From the NCBI GenBank assembly GCA_035655235.1, contig DASRUX010000264.1, positions 1 through 31,474 on the forward strand: DNA of 31,474 nt, read 5' to 3'. Source of the stretch: JAGTRP01 sp035655235 (GTDB lineage: Bacteria > Pseudomonadota > Gammaproteobacteria > Burkholderiales > Rhodocyclaceae). Below are positions 21,739 to 30,980 of the stretch, piece by piece (position 1 is the stretch's first letter; every line of letters starts with the position of its first letter). The notes below the pieces were generated by a model. The model was not told where the DNA came from. It saw only the letters and a program-made list of their open reading frames with translations, and did not search any database. Both the position numbers and the translations under genes were made by a program.

Positions 21739-24700
21739 AGCGCTTCGCCTTCACGAAGCCGTCGATCAGGCGCAGCAGGGTATCCTCGTCGTAGGGCTTG
21801 CCGAGGTAGTCGTTGGCGCCCAGTTCGATGGCGTAGTTGCGGTGCTTGTCGGCGGTCCGGGAGGTGATCATGATCACCGGCAGGCTCTTCAGGCGGTCGT
21901 CGGCGCGGATGTTGCGCAGCAGGTCGAAGCCGTCCATGCGTGGCATCTCCACATCCGACAGGATCACGTCGGGCCTGATCTCGGTGAGCTGTTCCAGGGC
22001 ATCGACGCCGTCCTTGGCCGTCACCACCTGGTAGCCTTCCCGGGAAAGGAGGCGGCCGGTGATCTTGCGCACGGTCAGGGAGTCGTCCACCACCATGACG
22101 GTGGGCAGGGTGGCGGCGGGGGCCGCGGGAACCTGCGCCGTCTGGATCGGGGCGGCGCGGGTGACGCTGACCTGGGTGGTACGGCTGGCCAGGGCGACCG
22201 GGTTGAGGATGAGCACCACCTGGCCGTCGCCGAGGACCGTGGCGCCGGCAATGCCGACCACCCGAGCCAGTTGGGGCCCGATGTTCTTGACCACGACTTC
22301 CTGATTGCCCTGGAGTTCGTCCACCTGGACGGCGACCCGCTGGCTACCGGAACGCAGGAGCAGAATCCAGTAGAGCCGGCGGGTTTCCGGCAGCGCCCCC
22401 GTGTCGCCCAGGAGCTTGGGCAGGAAGTGGATGGGATAGCGATGGCCCATCCACTCGATTTCGCCCTTCTCCTGATAGACGTGCAGGACCTTTTCCTTCA
22501 GTTCCTGAACCTGCTCGATCATGGTCGAGGGAATGGCGTACAGGTTGGTGCCGACCCGGACCAGCAGGGTCTGGGTCACCGCCAAGGTGAGCGGCAGGTA
22601 GAGGCGGAAAGTGGTTCCCTTGCCCGGAGTGGACAGGATTTCGATCCGGCCGCCCAGGCTGGCGACTTCGGTCCGTACCACGTCCATGCCGACTCCCCGG
22701 CCGGCCACCTGGGTGACCTGGGCAGCGGTGGAGAAACCGGGCTGGAAGATGAAGTCGAAAATGCGCGTATCGTCCGCTTCCTCGCCGGGAGCCAGCAGGC
22801 CCATGGCCTCGGCGCGGGCGCGGATGCGGTCGGGGTCCAGGCCGGAACCGTCGTCGGCCATGGATAGGATGATTTCGTTGCCTTCCTGCTGGAGGGAGAC
22901 CGTGACCTCGCCGATTTCGGACTTGCCCTTGGCAACCCGCTCGTCCCGGTCTTCGATACCGTGGGTGATGGCGTTGCGGAGCATGTGCTCCAGGGGGGCC
23001 AGCATCTTGTCCAGGACCGAACGGTCGATTTCCACCTGGCCGCCCCGGATGTCCAGGTTGGCGCGCTTGCCGACTTCCTTGGCGGTCTGGCGGACGATAC
23101 GGTAAAGGCGTTCGCTCTGGCTGTCGAAAGGCACCATGCGCACGCCCATGAGCTGTTGCTGCAGGCTGCGGTTGAGTCGGGCCTGGGCGAGGATGGCGGC
23201 GTTGGCGTCGTCGAGGTTCTTGAGCAGGTTCTGCTGCAGGGTGGCCACGTCGTTCACCGACTCGGCCATGAAGCGGGTGAGCTCCTGGAAGCGGGTGAAA
23301 CGGTCCAGCTCGAGGGGGTCGAAGCCCTTGTCCGCCGCCGTCTGGGCCACGTTGGCCTGCATCTGGGTTTCGGCCTGGATTTCGATTTCCCGCAACTGGC
23401 GGCGCAGACGGATGACGTTCTCGGTCAGTTCCAGGAGCGAGCCCTTGAGGCCGCGCATTTCGCCTTCGATCCGGGCGCGGGCAATGGACAGCTCGCCGGC
23501 CTCGTTCACCAAGCGGTCGAGGAGGTCGGCGCGGACCCGCAGGGTGGCCTTCTGGGCGCCGCCTTCCGGTTCGGCTTCGGCGACGGCGACAGCCACTGCG
23601 GCGGGGGACGGAGTGGCCGGGGCGGAAACAGGCGCCGCGGTCACAGGTTCGACGGCGGGGCCGGCTTCGGGCTCTGCTTCGGTCGCGGCGAAGGAGGTGA
23701 CGGGTGCCGCTTCCTCGACGGAGGCGCCGCCATCCTGGAGCCGTTCGGTTAGCTGGATCAGGGTGTCGCAGCCGTTCTCGATTTCTTCGACCTGGGCCCG
23801 GTTGGCGGACCCGGAACGCAGGATGTCCTCGACCCGGGCTTCCAGGATATGAGTGGCTTCGCCCAGGTTCATGGCACCGGCCATGCGGGCGCTGCCCTTG
23901 AAGGTGTGCAGCAGGCGGGCCAGGGCGCGGGGCGGGGCCGAGTCCTCAGGGGCGGCGCGCCAGGCGCGCAACTGCTCACTGAAGCCCCGCACGATGTCCT
24001 GGGCCTCTTCCAGGAAGATAGGCAGGAGCTGCTCGTCCAACTCGTCCTTGAGGACGGGCAGGTCCGGCACCGGGGGCGGCAGGGTCAGCTCTTCGCCGGC
24101 TTCGTCCTCGGCGACGGAGGAGGCCTCGGCGGGCTCCGAAACGGGAGCTTCTTCCACCGGCGCCGGGGTGGGGATGAGGTAGATCTCCTCAAGTGCTTCC
24201 ACCAGGGCCGGTTGGGGCTCGGGGCTGCGCTGCTCGGCCAGGGCTGCGAACATATCCTCCAGGCCGATGATGGCCTGGCGGACGGTTTCGAGGCCTTCGA
24301 TGCTGTCCGGGCGCGGGCAGTGGTCGCGGCGCAGGAGGGCGTGCTCCAGGGCGATGGCGACCTTGTTGATCGGGATCAGGCCGACGGTGGCGGCGATACC
24401 GCCCAGGGTATGGGCGGCCCGGGTCATTTCGAAGGTGGTGGGCGCCGTGGGCTGGATTTCCAGATCACCGAAGCTGTTCGCCAGGGTGTTCATGTGCCCG
24501 CGGGCTTCCTCCCGGAAGATGTCGTACAGGGTCGGGGAAGCGGCAGGTGCCGGGGTCGGGGCGGGAGCTTCCGCCGTTTCCTCCGGCAGGGTTTCGAGAA
24601 TTTCCTCGGCCGGCTCCTCAACCGGCTCTGCGGCAGGTTCCTCGATGGCGACTTCGGCTTCGCCCAGTTCGGGCAAGTTGGTCAGTTCGAGGGCTTCGTC

Positions 24701-27700
24701 CATCACCGGGGGCAGGGGTTCGACCGCTTCGGCGGGAGCCAGCGGCGTCGGGGACTCGGTCAGCTCGGAGAAGCTCAGGTCCAGGTCCGCGATGACTGCG
24801 GGCTCGGCTTCCCCGGCGACTACTTCGAGCGCTTCCGGCAGCTCCAGGTCGGCCGGGGCTTCGATCAATTCGATGGCCTCGGTGGATTCGCCCAGCTCGG
24901 GGAAGTCGAGTTCGGCCAGAGGCTCGGCTTCGACGGCTTCCGGCATATCGAGGGATTCGAGCCCGGAAATGGGTTCGATCGCTTCGACGGGTTCAGCAAC
25001 CGGGGGCGCCTCGGCGGGAATTTCCTCCCCAAACTCAGGGAGCTCATCCAGTTGGAAGACTTCCGGCTCCGTGGCGGGCACTTCCGGAAGCGGTTCCACA
25101 GCTTCCGGGGGAGCCTCCACCACGGGAGGGGACAGGTCGTCCAGATTGAAGTCGAAGGAGCCGAATTCGTCCGCTGGCGCCAGGACTTCCGTCGACTCGA
25201 TAGCCTCGACCTCTTCGATGGATTCGATCGCAGGTTCGGGGAATTCGATGATTTCGGCCGGCGCGGGCTGGGTGGCCTTGGCAAACGGCAGCTCGATGAT
25301 CTGGGCGGTGGGCTGGGGAATCGGCTCGGGCGCCGGCGCTGCCGGTGCCGGGGCCGGAGCGGCCAGGGGTTCGGCGCCGCGCAGGCGTTCCGCCAGGGCC
25401 ACCAGGCCAGTGGCATCGGGCAGGGGATTGTCGTGGTCTTCCAGGTGGCGCACCCAGGCGGAGAACACCGCCTGCTCCTGCTCGATCATGGAGAGGAGTT
25501 CCGGGGTGACTTCCAGTTCCTGGCGGAGCCACAGGTTGAGGGTCTGTTCCAGGGCCCAGGCGGTTTCGCCCAGGTCGTTAAGCCCCACCATGCGGCCGCT
25601 GCCCTTGAGGGTGTGGGTGTTGCGCCGCACGGTGGTGAGGGCCTCGGTGTTGTGGCCGTCGGCCCGCAGGAGTTCCAGGTTCTCGGCCATGGTGCCGAGC
25701 ACTTCCTGGGCTTCTTCGAGGAAGATGTCCAGTAGTTCGGCGTCGATCTCGTCGCCGCTGGATTGGGCGAGCTGCAGGGTCTGGGCGGAGGGGGCCGGGG
25801 CCTCGGCAACGGCGGGTTTCAGGGACGACAGGGCTGCGTCCAGGGCGGCGGGAGCCTCGATGTCGTCGGCGGCCAGGGCCGAGAGGGCGGCCTTGGCGGT
25901 GTCGGCCAACTGCTGGTCGGCCACCAGGTCGGCATCCTTCTGGAGGGCCTGGAGGTTCTGCTTCAGTTCGTCCTTGAGCTGGGCGTCCTCAGGCTTTTCC
26001 TTGAGGGCTTCGACCAGGGCCTGGGTTTCCCGTTTCTGCTGTTCGAGTTCGGTTTCGACGGAACGGGCGGGTTCGAGGTCGGGGGTTTCTTCCTCGTCCT
26101 CTTCGACAACCGCCTCGGGTTCGCCGTTGAGCTGGCGGACAAAGGTATCGAAGTCGGCGGTGCCGTGCTGCAGGGAATCCACGAAGAATCCCAGCATGGA
26201 CAGTTCCTGGGCGACCTTTTCGAAATCGTCCTGGGCCGGGGTGTAGCCGGGCTGGGCGAAGTCGCGGATTTGCCTGCGGCACTGTTCCAGCACGGTGATG
26301 GCACTGTCGTGGCCGAGGATGGTGAGGGCGCCGGCCACCTGCTTGAGGGGGCCTTCGAGTTGAGCGAGGTCCTGGGCCTTTTCCGGGTCCCGGAAAAAGG
26401 CGTCCAGGGCCTGTTCGATCTGGGCCAGGTTGTTCTGGATTTCCCGGGCCACCTGGCCGATGAGGAGCTTTTCCTGGGCCCGGCGGGTCATCTCGTCCAG
26501 GAGGGGGATGGCCTCGTCGCTTTCCAGGGGCTTGCCGGCGATGCAGGCGTGGAGCCGGGCGACCATGAGGTCTACCTGCTGGGCGAAATCGGTGCCCAGG
26601 CGGCGGAAGTTCTCCTGGGCGTTCTGCAGCAGCAGGATGGCGGTGGCCACTTCCATGGCGACCGATTCGCTGTGCCGGGCCGGGTCCTCGGTGAGCCATT
26701 TGGCCATGGCGCCGATGCCCTGGCCCAGGCGCTTGAGGTCGGTGTGGCCGATTTCGGCAGTCAGGGAAAGGCAATTGCGGGCGTGTTCGGCGAAGTTGCC
26801 CAACATGCCGCTGCTGCCGGCACAGAACTTGTTCCACAACTCTTCGGTACTGGCGGCAGTTTCCCGCAGGCGGCGCAGCAGGGCTTCCTGGGGTGCGGCG
26901 ACGGGGGCGTCGGCGGCGGGCACCAGGCTGTCGAGCTGGAAGGTGTTGCGGATGGCGTGGACTTCGCCCTCGGCGCTGTCGGGGGCCTGGGCGATGTAGT
27001 AGAGGGCGTCCCGCATGAGCCGCTCGGCCACGTTGCGGGAGCCTTCGAGCAGGCGGCGGATCTGGAGGTCGATGCGGGCGCACAGCTGCCGCATTTCGAC
27101 ATCGGTGGCGTCGCCCCGCTCGCTCAGGGTATTGAGGAAGCCCAGGGACACCCACCAGAAGGCGCGGGCGGCCGGGGTTTCCTGGCTGGCTTCGATGTTG
27201 GCCAGGGCGGTGCGCATCTGCTCCAGGCCGGCGGAGGCGGCTTCGGGCTTCTTCAGCCACATCAGCAGGCCCTTCTGGAAGCGGGCCCGCTCTGCCTTCA
27301 CCAGCGTCTGGATTTCCTGGGGAGATTTCTTGGCGGCGCCCGTCCGCTTGGGCGGGCGAACGCTGAGGTCGGGATAGAACAGATCGGTGGCGCGGGCGGA
27401 CTTGACGCCTCGGGCCTGGGCGAGGGCCTGGTAGGCCGGCAGCAGGCGCAGCGGCTGGTTGGGCTCGCCGGCCATGAGGTCGTCCAGGTACTGGCGCAGG
27501 GCGGCAATGGCCTGTTCCACGGCGCCGAAGGCCTCCGGGGAAGCGGCGGCCTTGCCTTCCTCAATGGCCAGGAGCAGGGCTTCCAGGCTGTCGGTCACCT
27601 GGGTGACGCCGTCCAGCCCGACGATGGAAAGGGCGCCATGCACCTGGTGCATGTGGGTGCGGCAGAATTTGAGCTGGGTCGGATCGGCGTTGCCGGCACA

Positions 27701-27796
27701 TTGCCTAAGGGCCTCGCCAGCCTTGTCCAGGGCCTGGTCGATCTCACCCTTGACCCAGGTCAGGGGGCCCAAATCAAATTCAGTCGCTGCATTCAT
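21731..27796 (-). CDS. chpA: Hybrid chemotaxis histidine kinase ChpA/PilL of the type IV pilus pathway
   Basis: 2021 residues, one unbroken frame. N-terminus: degenerate Hpt-like helical domains (first His candidates His48-His53; a later one has lost its His). Three better Hpt domains follow: HTLKGSGR with His728, HTLGGIA with His1129, HTFKGSAR with His1297. An acidic Pro/Glu-rich linker of about 285 residues (about 800-1085) separates the first from the second. Then come the CheA dimer helices, the HATPase (N box near 1606, DDGSGLDPDR near 1650, GRGVGMDVV near 1703), a CheW-like domain (about 1743-1866) and a C-terminal receiver with Asp1948. It phosphorylates PilG and PilH to set pilus extension and retraction. 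P. aeruginosa ChpA is longer (2472). Last gene of the operon; its stop overlaps the convergent photolyase. Confidence 0.95.
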   Translation of the reverse strand: MNAATEFDLGPLTWVKGEIDQALDKAGEALRQCAGNADPTQLKFCRTHMHQVHGALSIVGLDGVTQVTDSLEALLLAIEEGKAAASPEAFGAVEQAIAALRQYLDDLMAGEPNQPLRLLPAYQALAQARGVKSARATDLFYPDLSVRPPKRTGAAKKSPQEIQTLVKAERARFQKGLLMWLKKPEAASAGLEQMRTALANIEASQETPAARAFWWVSLGFLNTLSERGDATDVEMRQLCARIDLQIRRLLEGSRNVAERLMRDALYYIAQAPDSAEGEVHAIRNTFQLDSLVPAADAPVAAPQEALLRRLRETAASTEELWNKFCAGSSGMLGNFAEHARNCLSLTAEIGHTDLKRLGQGIGAMAKWLTEDPARHSESVAMEVATAILLLQNAQENFRRLGTDFAQQVDLMVARLHACIAGKPLESDEAIPLLDEMTRRAQEKLLIGQVAREIQNNLAQIEQALDAFFRDPEKAQDLAQLEGPLKQVAGALTILGHDSAITVLEQCRRQIRDFAQPGYTPAQDDFEKVAQELSMLGFFVDSLQHGTADFDTFVRQLNGEPEAVVEEDEEETPDLEPARSVETELEQQKRETQALVEALKEKPEDAQLKDELKQNLQALQKDADLVADQQLADTAKAALSALAADDIEAPAALDAALSSLKPAVAEAPAPSAQTLQLAQSSGDEIDAELLDIFLEEAQEVLGTMAENLELLRADGHNTEALTTVRRNTHTLKGSGRMVGLNDLGETAWALEQTLNLWLRQELEVTPELLSMIEQEQAVFSAWVRHLEDHDNPLPDATGLVALAERLRGAEPLAAPAPAPAAPAPEPIPQPTAQIIELPFAKATQPAPAEIIEFPEPAIESIEEVEAIESTEVLAPADEFGSFDFNLDDLSPPVVEAPPEAVEPLPEVPATEPEVFQLDELPEFGEEIPAEAPPVAEPVEAIEPISGLESLDMPEAVEAEPLAELDFPELGESTEAIELIEAPADLELPEALEVVAGEAEPAVIADLDLSFSELTESPTPLAPAEAVEPLPPVMDEALELTNLPELGEAEVAIEEPAAEPVEEPAEEILETLPEETAEAPAPTPAPAASPTLYDIFREEARGHMNTLANSFGDLEIQPTAPTTFEMTRAAHTLGGIAATVGLIPINKVAIALEHALLRRDHCPRPDSIEGLETVRQAIIGLEDMFAALAEQRSPEPQPALVEALEEIYLIPTPAPVEEAPVSEPAEASSVAEDEAGEELTLPPPVPDLPVLKDELDEQLLPIFLEEAQDIVRGFSEQLRAWRAAPEDSAPPRALARLLHTFKGSARMAGAMNLGEATHILEARVEDILRSGSANRAQVEEIENGCDTLIQLTERLQDGGASVEEAAPVTSFAATEAEPEAGPAVEPVTAAPVSAPATPSPAAVAVAVAEAEPEGGAQKATLRVRADLLDRLVNEAGELSIARARIEGEMRGLKGSLLELTENVIRLRRQLREIEIQAETQMQANVAQTAADKGFDPLELDRFTRFQELTRFMAESVNDVATLQQNLLKNLDDANAAILAQARLNRSLQQQLMGVRMVPFDSQSERLYRIVRQTAKEVGKRANLDIRGGQVEIDRSVLDKMLAPLEHMLRNAITHGIEDRDERVAKGKSEIGEVTVSLQQEGNEIILSMADDGSGLDPDRIRARAEAMGLLAPGEEADDTRIFDFIFQPGFSTAAQVTQVAGRGVGMDVVRTEVASLGGRIEILSTPGKGTTFRLYLPLTLAVTQTLLVRVGTNLYAIPSTMIEQVQELKEKVLHVYQEKGEIEWMGHRYPIHFLPKLLGDTGALPETRRLYWILLLRSGSQRVAVQVDELQGNQEVVVKNIGPQLARVVGIAGATVLGDGQVVLILNPVALASRTTQVSVTRAAPIQTAQVPAAPAATLPTVMVVDDSLTVRKITGRLLSREGYQVVTAKDGVDALEQLTEIRPDVILSDVEMPRMDGFDLLRNIRADDRLKSLPVIMITSRTADKHRNYAIELGANDYLGKPYDEDTLLRLIDGFVKAKRST

Positions 27797-27809
27797 AGTG
27801 TGTCGTTTC

Positions 27810-30020
27810 TCAGGTCACCTTGAAGCCGGCGACCGAACCCTTCAATTCCTGGGCCAGGCCGGTAAGTTCATCAACAGCTTCGGCGGTGCGCTGGGTACCG
27901 GCGGTGGTCTGCTCGGTCACCCGCAGGATGTCCTGCATCATCTGGGCCACGCGGGTCGCGGACTCGGACTGTTCGTGGGTGGCGGAGGAAATCTGTTCGA
28001 TCAGGCCGGCGAGGTCGCGGGACACCTGGCCGATTTCCGCCAAGGCCTGGCCGGCCGCGTCGGAACGGCGGGCCCCTTCCACCACACCCTGGGTGGATTG
28101 TTCCATGGCGGACACCGCATCCTGGGTGTCGGTCTGAATGGTTTTCACAATGGCCGCGATCTGCTTGGTCGCTTCGGCGGAGCGTTCGGCGAGGCGCTGC
28201 ACTTCTTCCGCAACCACCGTGAAGCCCCGGCCCGCTTCGCCGGCGGAGGCGGCCTGGATGGCGGCGTTCAGAGCCAGAACGTTGGTCTGCTCGGTAATGT
28301 CCGAAATCAGTTCCACGATTTCACCGATCTCCTGGGAGCTTTCGCCCAGGCGCTTGATGCGCTTGGAGGTTTCCTGGATGTGCTCGCGGATTTCGTTCAT
28401 GCCCTTGATGGAGTCCTGCACGGCCTCCGTACCCTTTTCGGCGGCGGCCAGGGATTGGCGGGCCACCTGGGCGGAGTTGTTGGCGCTGTCGGATACGTCG
28501 TTCATGGACTGGGCCATGGCCAGGGCGGATTCGCCAGCCGACTGAATTTCCTGGGACTGCTTCTCGGCAGCGGAGAGGAGTTCGTTGGAGGTCTGCCGGG
28601 CGATTTCGGTGGCGGCGGTCACTCGGTTGGCGGCGTCGTTGATGCGGCCGACCAGAACCCGGAGTTCTTCAATGGTGTAGTTGATGGAGTCCGCGATGGC
28701 GCCGGTGATGTTTTCGCTCACGGTGGCGGTGACGGTCAGGTCGCCGTCGGCCAGGTCGCCCAGTTCGTTCATGAGTCGCAGAATGGCGTCCTGGTTTTCC
28801 CGGTTCACCGTTTCCGACTCCTGGCGCTGGCGCTCGGATTCGTCGGCTCGGCGGGTCGTGTCGTCCAGGTAAATCTTGGCCAGCAGGGCCAGGGAAGCGA
28901 CGGCCAGGACGGTGAGCACAACCAGGATGATGACGTACAGACCGCGTTCGGAGAGGTATTCCTGGTAAGCGGCGGCCAGGTTGTCGGTGGCCTTCAGGAG
29001 GTCCTCGCTCTCCCGGAAGATGCGGGAACCGGACTGCTTGGAAAGCACCAGGGGCTGCATGTTGCCCAGGATGTTGCCGATGGCGTTCTGGTAGTCCTTG
29101 AAGGTGGTTTCCAGCTCAGCCAGCTTTTCCTTGGTGTCGGCATCGTTGGAGCCGGAGAGGCGCAGGGATTCGCTGCCCTTGATGAGGCCGGTCAGGTTGT
29201 CCCGGAAGGCATTGGTGTCCTTGCCCAGGAGGAAGGCCACTTCCGGGTTGATCACGTCGCCCACCAGCATGGCGGCGGCGTTCTTGGCGATCCGCTGGGT
29301 CAGCATCACCAGCTGGTTGGCGGCGGCGATTTCCCGGGAACTGCTGCCGGTCTGGAGCTTGAGGGCGGCGATCTGTTCGGAGAGGTCGAGGAGGACGGAA
29401 TTCTTGGCGTCGATGGTGGCCACGTCCTTACCCAGGGTGATCAGGTTCTTCTCCTGGACCAGCACGGTGGAGGCGTCTTTTTCGGTATTGGCCCACTGCT
29501 TGGTCAGCTCATCGAGCTGGGCGGTGACGTTGCTCGGAGAGGCCGGAACTTCGATGCCGGCGACTTCGCCGCCGTTGGTCAACCGGTCGAGAATTTGCGA
29601 GAAATTGTCGCGGGATTCCTTCAATTGCACGAAGGCGGTCGGGTTGCCCTGGATGGCCAGCGACGAGGCCTTGGCGAGACGCTGGGAGAGCATGCGCATT
29701 TCACCGGAGGCGGCGATATAGGCCGTGCCGTAGGTGGATTCCCGGTTGTCGTGATAGACCAGGATGGCGATGGCCAGCAGCAGGGCGACGAAGATGCCGC
29801 CCATGATCTTCATCTGCTCGATGACGGGTTTGCCGGCCAGGAAACCGGGCAACGCAATCTTGGCGCCGGGGTGCGGCAGGGAGGCCGGCGCCGACGGCAC
29901 ATTAGCGGCGGCCGGCGTCATGGCCGCGGAAACGGTCATGGCCGACGAGACGGTCATGTCGTCCTGCGGCGGCCGCTTCTTGCCGAGACTGAGTTTGGGG
30001 AGCTTCAAACTGAAAGCCAT
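27810..30020 (-). CDS. pilJ: Type IV pilus chemoreceptor PilJ (methyl-accepting chemotaxis protein)
   Basis: 736 residues from ATG 30020, behind a strong GGAGGAAA. Residues 1-70 are a cytoplasmic extension with three short MT-Ala/Ser repeats (22-39). Transmembrane helix 1 is about 71-89. The periplasmic part has two PilJ-type sensor modules, beginning GEMRMLSQRLAKASS near 106 and NQLVMLTQRIAKNAA. Helix 2 is about 355-380, a HAMP-like region about 410-457, and the signalling tip TEQTNVLALNAAIQAASAGEAGRGF near 570-610. No C-terminal CheR/CheB tether pentapeptide is seen. It senses surface contact or ligands and controls ChpA through PilI. P. aeruginosa PilJ has only a short cytoplasmic start, so the extension here is unusual. 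Confidence 0.95.
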   Translation of the reverse strand: MAFSLKLPKLSLGKKRPPQDDMTVSSAMTVSAAMTPAAANVPSAPASLPHPGAKIALPGFLAGKPVIEQMKIMGGIFVALLLAIAILVYHDNRESTYGTAYIAASGEMRMLSQRLAKASSLAIQGNPTAFVQLKESRDNFSQILDRLTNGGEVAGIEVPASPSNVTAQLDELTKQWANTEKDASTVLVQEKNLITLGKDVATIDAKNSVLLDLSEQIAALKLQTGSSSREIAAANQLVMLTQRIAKNAAAMLVGDVINPEVAFLLGKDTNAFRDNLTGLIKGSESLRLSGSNDADTKEKLAELETTFKDYQNAIGNILGNMQPLVLSKQSGSRIFRESEDLLKATDNLAAAYQEYLSERGLYVIILVVLTVLAVASLALLAKIYLDDTTRRADESERQRQESETVNRENQDAILRLMNELGDLADGDLTVTATVSENITGAIADSINYTIEELRVLVGRINDAANRVTAATEIARQTSNELLSAAEKQSQEIQSAGESALAMAQSMNDVSDSANNSAQVARQSLAAAEKGTEAVQDSIKGMNEIREHIQETSKRIKRLGESSQEIGEIVELISDITEQTNVLALNAAIQAASAGEAGRGFTVVAEEVQRLAERSAEATKQIAAIVKTIQTDTQDAVSAMEQSTQGVVEGARRSDAAGQALAEIGQVSRDLAGLIEQISSATHEQSESATRVAQMMQDILRVTEQTTAGTQRTAEAVDELTGLAQELKGSVAGFKVT

Positions 30021-30054
30021 GCGTTTCCTCCGCAATCGAACGGGTCAGTGGCGC

Positions 30055-30567
30055 CTAGGCCCCGACATTCATGAATTGTTCATCCGCAAGAAGCTCGCGG
30101 ACGGAAAGTTTGTGCCAGAGATTGCCGCTGCCGTCGCGGAATTGCTGGCCTCCCCAGACTGGTGCCGACGAGTCGGCGGCCTCGGGGGTGAAGTCCTTGG
30201 CGTTTTTCAGGCCCAGCATGCGCGATACCAGCAGGGCAGCGTTCGACCCGTGCTTGGTGCCCACCAGCAAGAGGCGGGAATTGGCATTGATCGGGGTGGG
30301 GTCGCCGCCCCGGAAGACCGACAGGTCCGTGACCGCGTACAGATTGCCCCGGATGTTGGCCAGGCCGGCAAACCACGGGCGGGTCAGGGGCACCGAGGTC
30401 AGTTTGGGCAGCTGGATGATTTCGCCGGAATCGGAGAGATCCAGAAGCCAGTCCTCGTTGCCGGCCCGGATGCCCAGGAGCGACGAGGTGCCCTGGCCGT
30501 GGGCGGCGCCGGTCAGGCGCCCGGCCAGGTATTCCTGGAATTCACGCAGGCTGGTTTTCTTGGCCAT
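30055..30567 (-). CDS. pilI: CheW-like adaptor PilI
   Basis: 170 residues. It shows the CheW fold pattern of PilI: LREFQEYLAGRL at the start, then LLGIRAGNEDWLLDLSDSGEII, LTRPWFAGLANIRGNLYAVTDLSVF and LLVGTKHGSNAALLVSRMLGL. It links PilJ to ChpA. It sits between pilH (11 bases upstream) and pilJ (34 bases downstream). The ribosome binding site is weak. The C-terminal tail (FRDGSGNLWHKLSVRELLADEQFMNVGA) is typical of PilI rather than of flagellar CheW. Confidence 0.92.
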   Translation of the reverse strand: MAKKTSLREFQEYLAGRLTGAAHGQGTSSLLGIRAGNEDWLLDLSDSGEIIQLPKLTSVPLTRPWFAGLANIRGNLYAVTDLSVFRGGDPTPINANSRLLLVGTKHGSNAALLVSRMLGLKNAKDFTPEAADSSAPVWGGQQFRDGSGNLWHKLSVRELLADEQFMNVGA

Positions 30568-30577
30568 TCTGGGCTGC

Positions 30578-30943
30578 TCAGGGCAGGCTGGCGATTTTCT
30601 GGAGCAGTTCCTCGCCGTTGACCGGCTTGACCATGTAGTCCAGGGCGCCTTGGCGCAGGCCCCAGATCTTGTCGGTTTCCTGGCCCTTGGAGGTGCAGAC
30701 GATGACCGGGATGTTCTTGGTCTCTTCGTCCCGGGTCAGGGTGCGGGTGGCCTGGTAGCCGTTGAGGCCGGGCATAACCACGTCCATGAGGACCAGGTCG
30801 GGCTTGGTGGCCTTGGCGCGGGCGATACCCTCTTCGCCGTTTTCTGCGGTGAGGACCTCGTAACCATTCTTGGTCAGAAGGTCGACCACGTAGAAACGCT
30901 CGGTGGGCGAGTCGTCCACCACCAGGATTTTCTTGACAGGCAT
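30578..30943 (-). CDS. pilH: Response regulator PilH
   Basis: 121 residues, a lone receiver domain. The acidic pair is in ILVVDDSP, the phosphoacceptor Asp in LVLMDVVMPGLNG, the switch Thr/Ser in VIVCTSK, and the conserved Lys in DYMVKP. In the Pil-Chp pathway PilH acts against PilG, by phosphate drain or by favouring PilT/PilU retraction. It starts 37 bases after pilG, with AGGAGCAA upstream of the ATG. Second gene of the operon; order and MPGLNG sequence favour PilH over PilG. Confidence 0.93.
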   Translation of the reverse strand: MPVKKILVVDDSPTERFYVVDLLTKNGYEVLTAENGEEGIARAKATKPDLVLMDVVMPGLNGYQATRTLTRDEETKNIPVIVCTSKGQETDKIWGLRQGALDYMVKPVNGEELLQKIASLP

Positions 30944-30980
30944 GTGTTGCTCCTAAGCTGCGAAATCGATTACTGCGCGA

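Noticed and set aside
24541..25395. Separate gene or tandem-repeat array inside chpA
   Set aside because: The frame is continuous with chpA and the motif copies are irregularly spaced, so it is a linker rather than an array or inserted gene.
25763..27823. Long plus-strand open frame (686 codons) opposite chpA
   Set aside because: Gly/Gln/Leu/Val-rich translation with no fold or motif. It mirrors the GC-rich codon pattern of chpA, which has clear Hpt, kinase and receiver domains.
27459..30074. Plus-strand open frame of 871 codons opposite pilJ
   Set aside because: Gly/Val/His/Asp-rich shadow translation with no recognisable domain; PilJ on the other strand is unambiguous.
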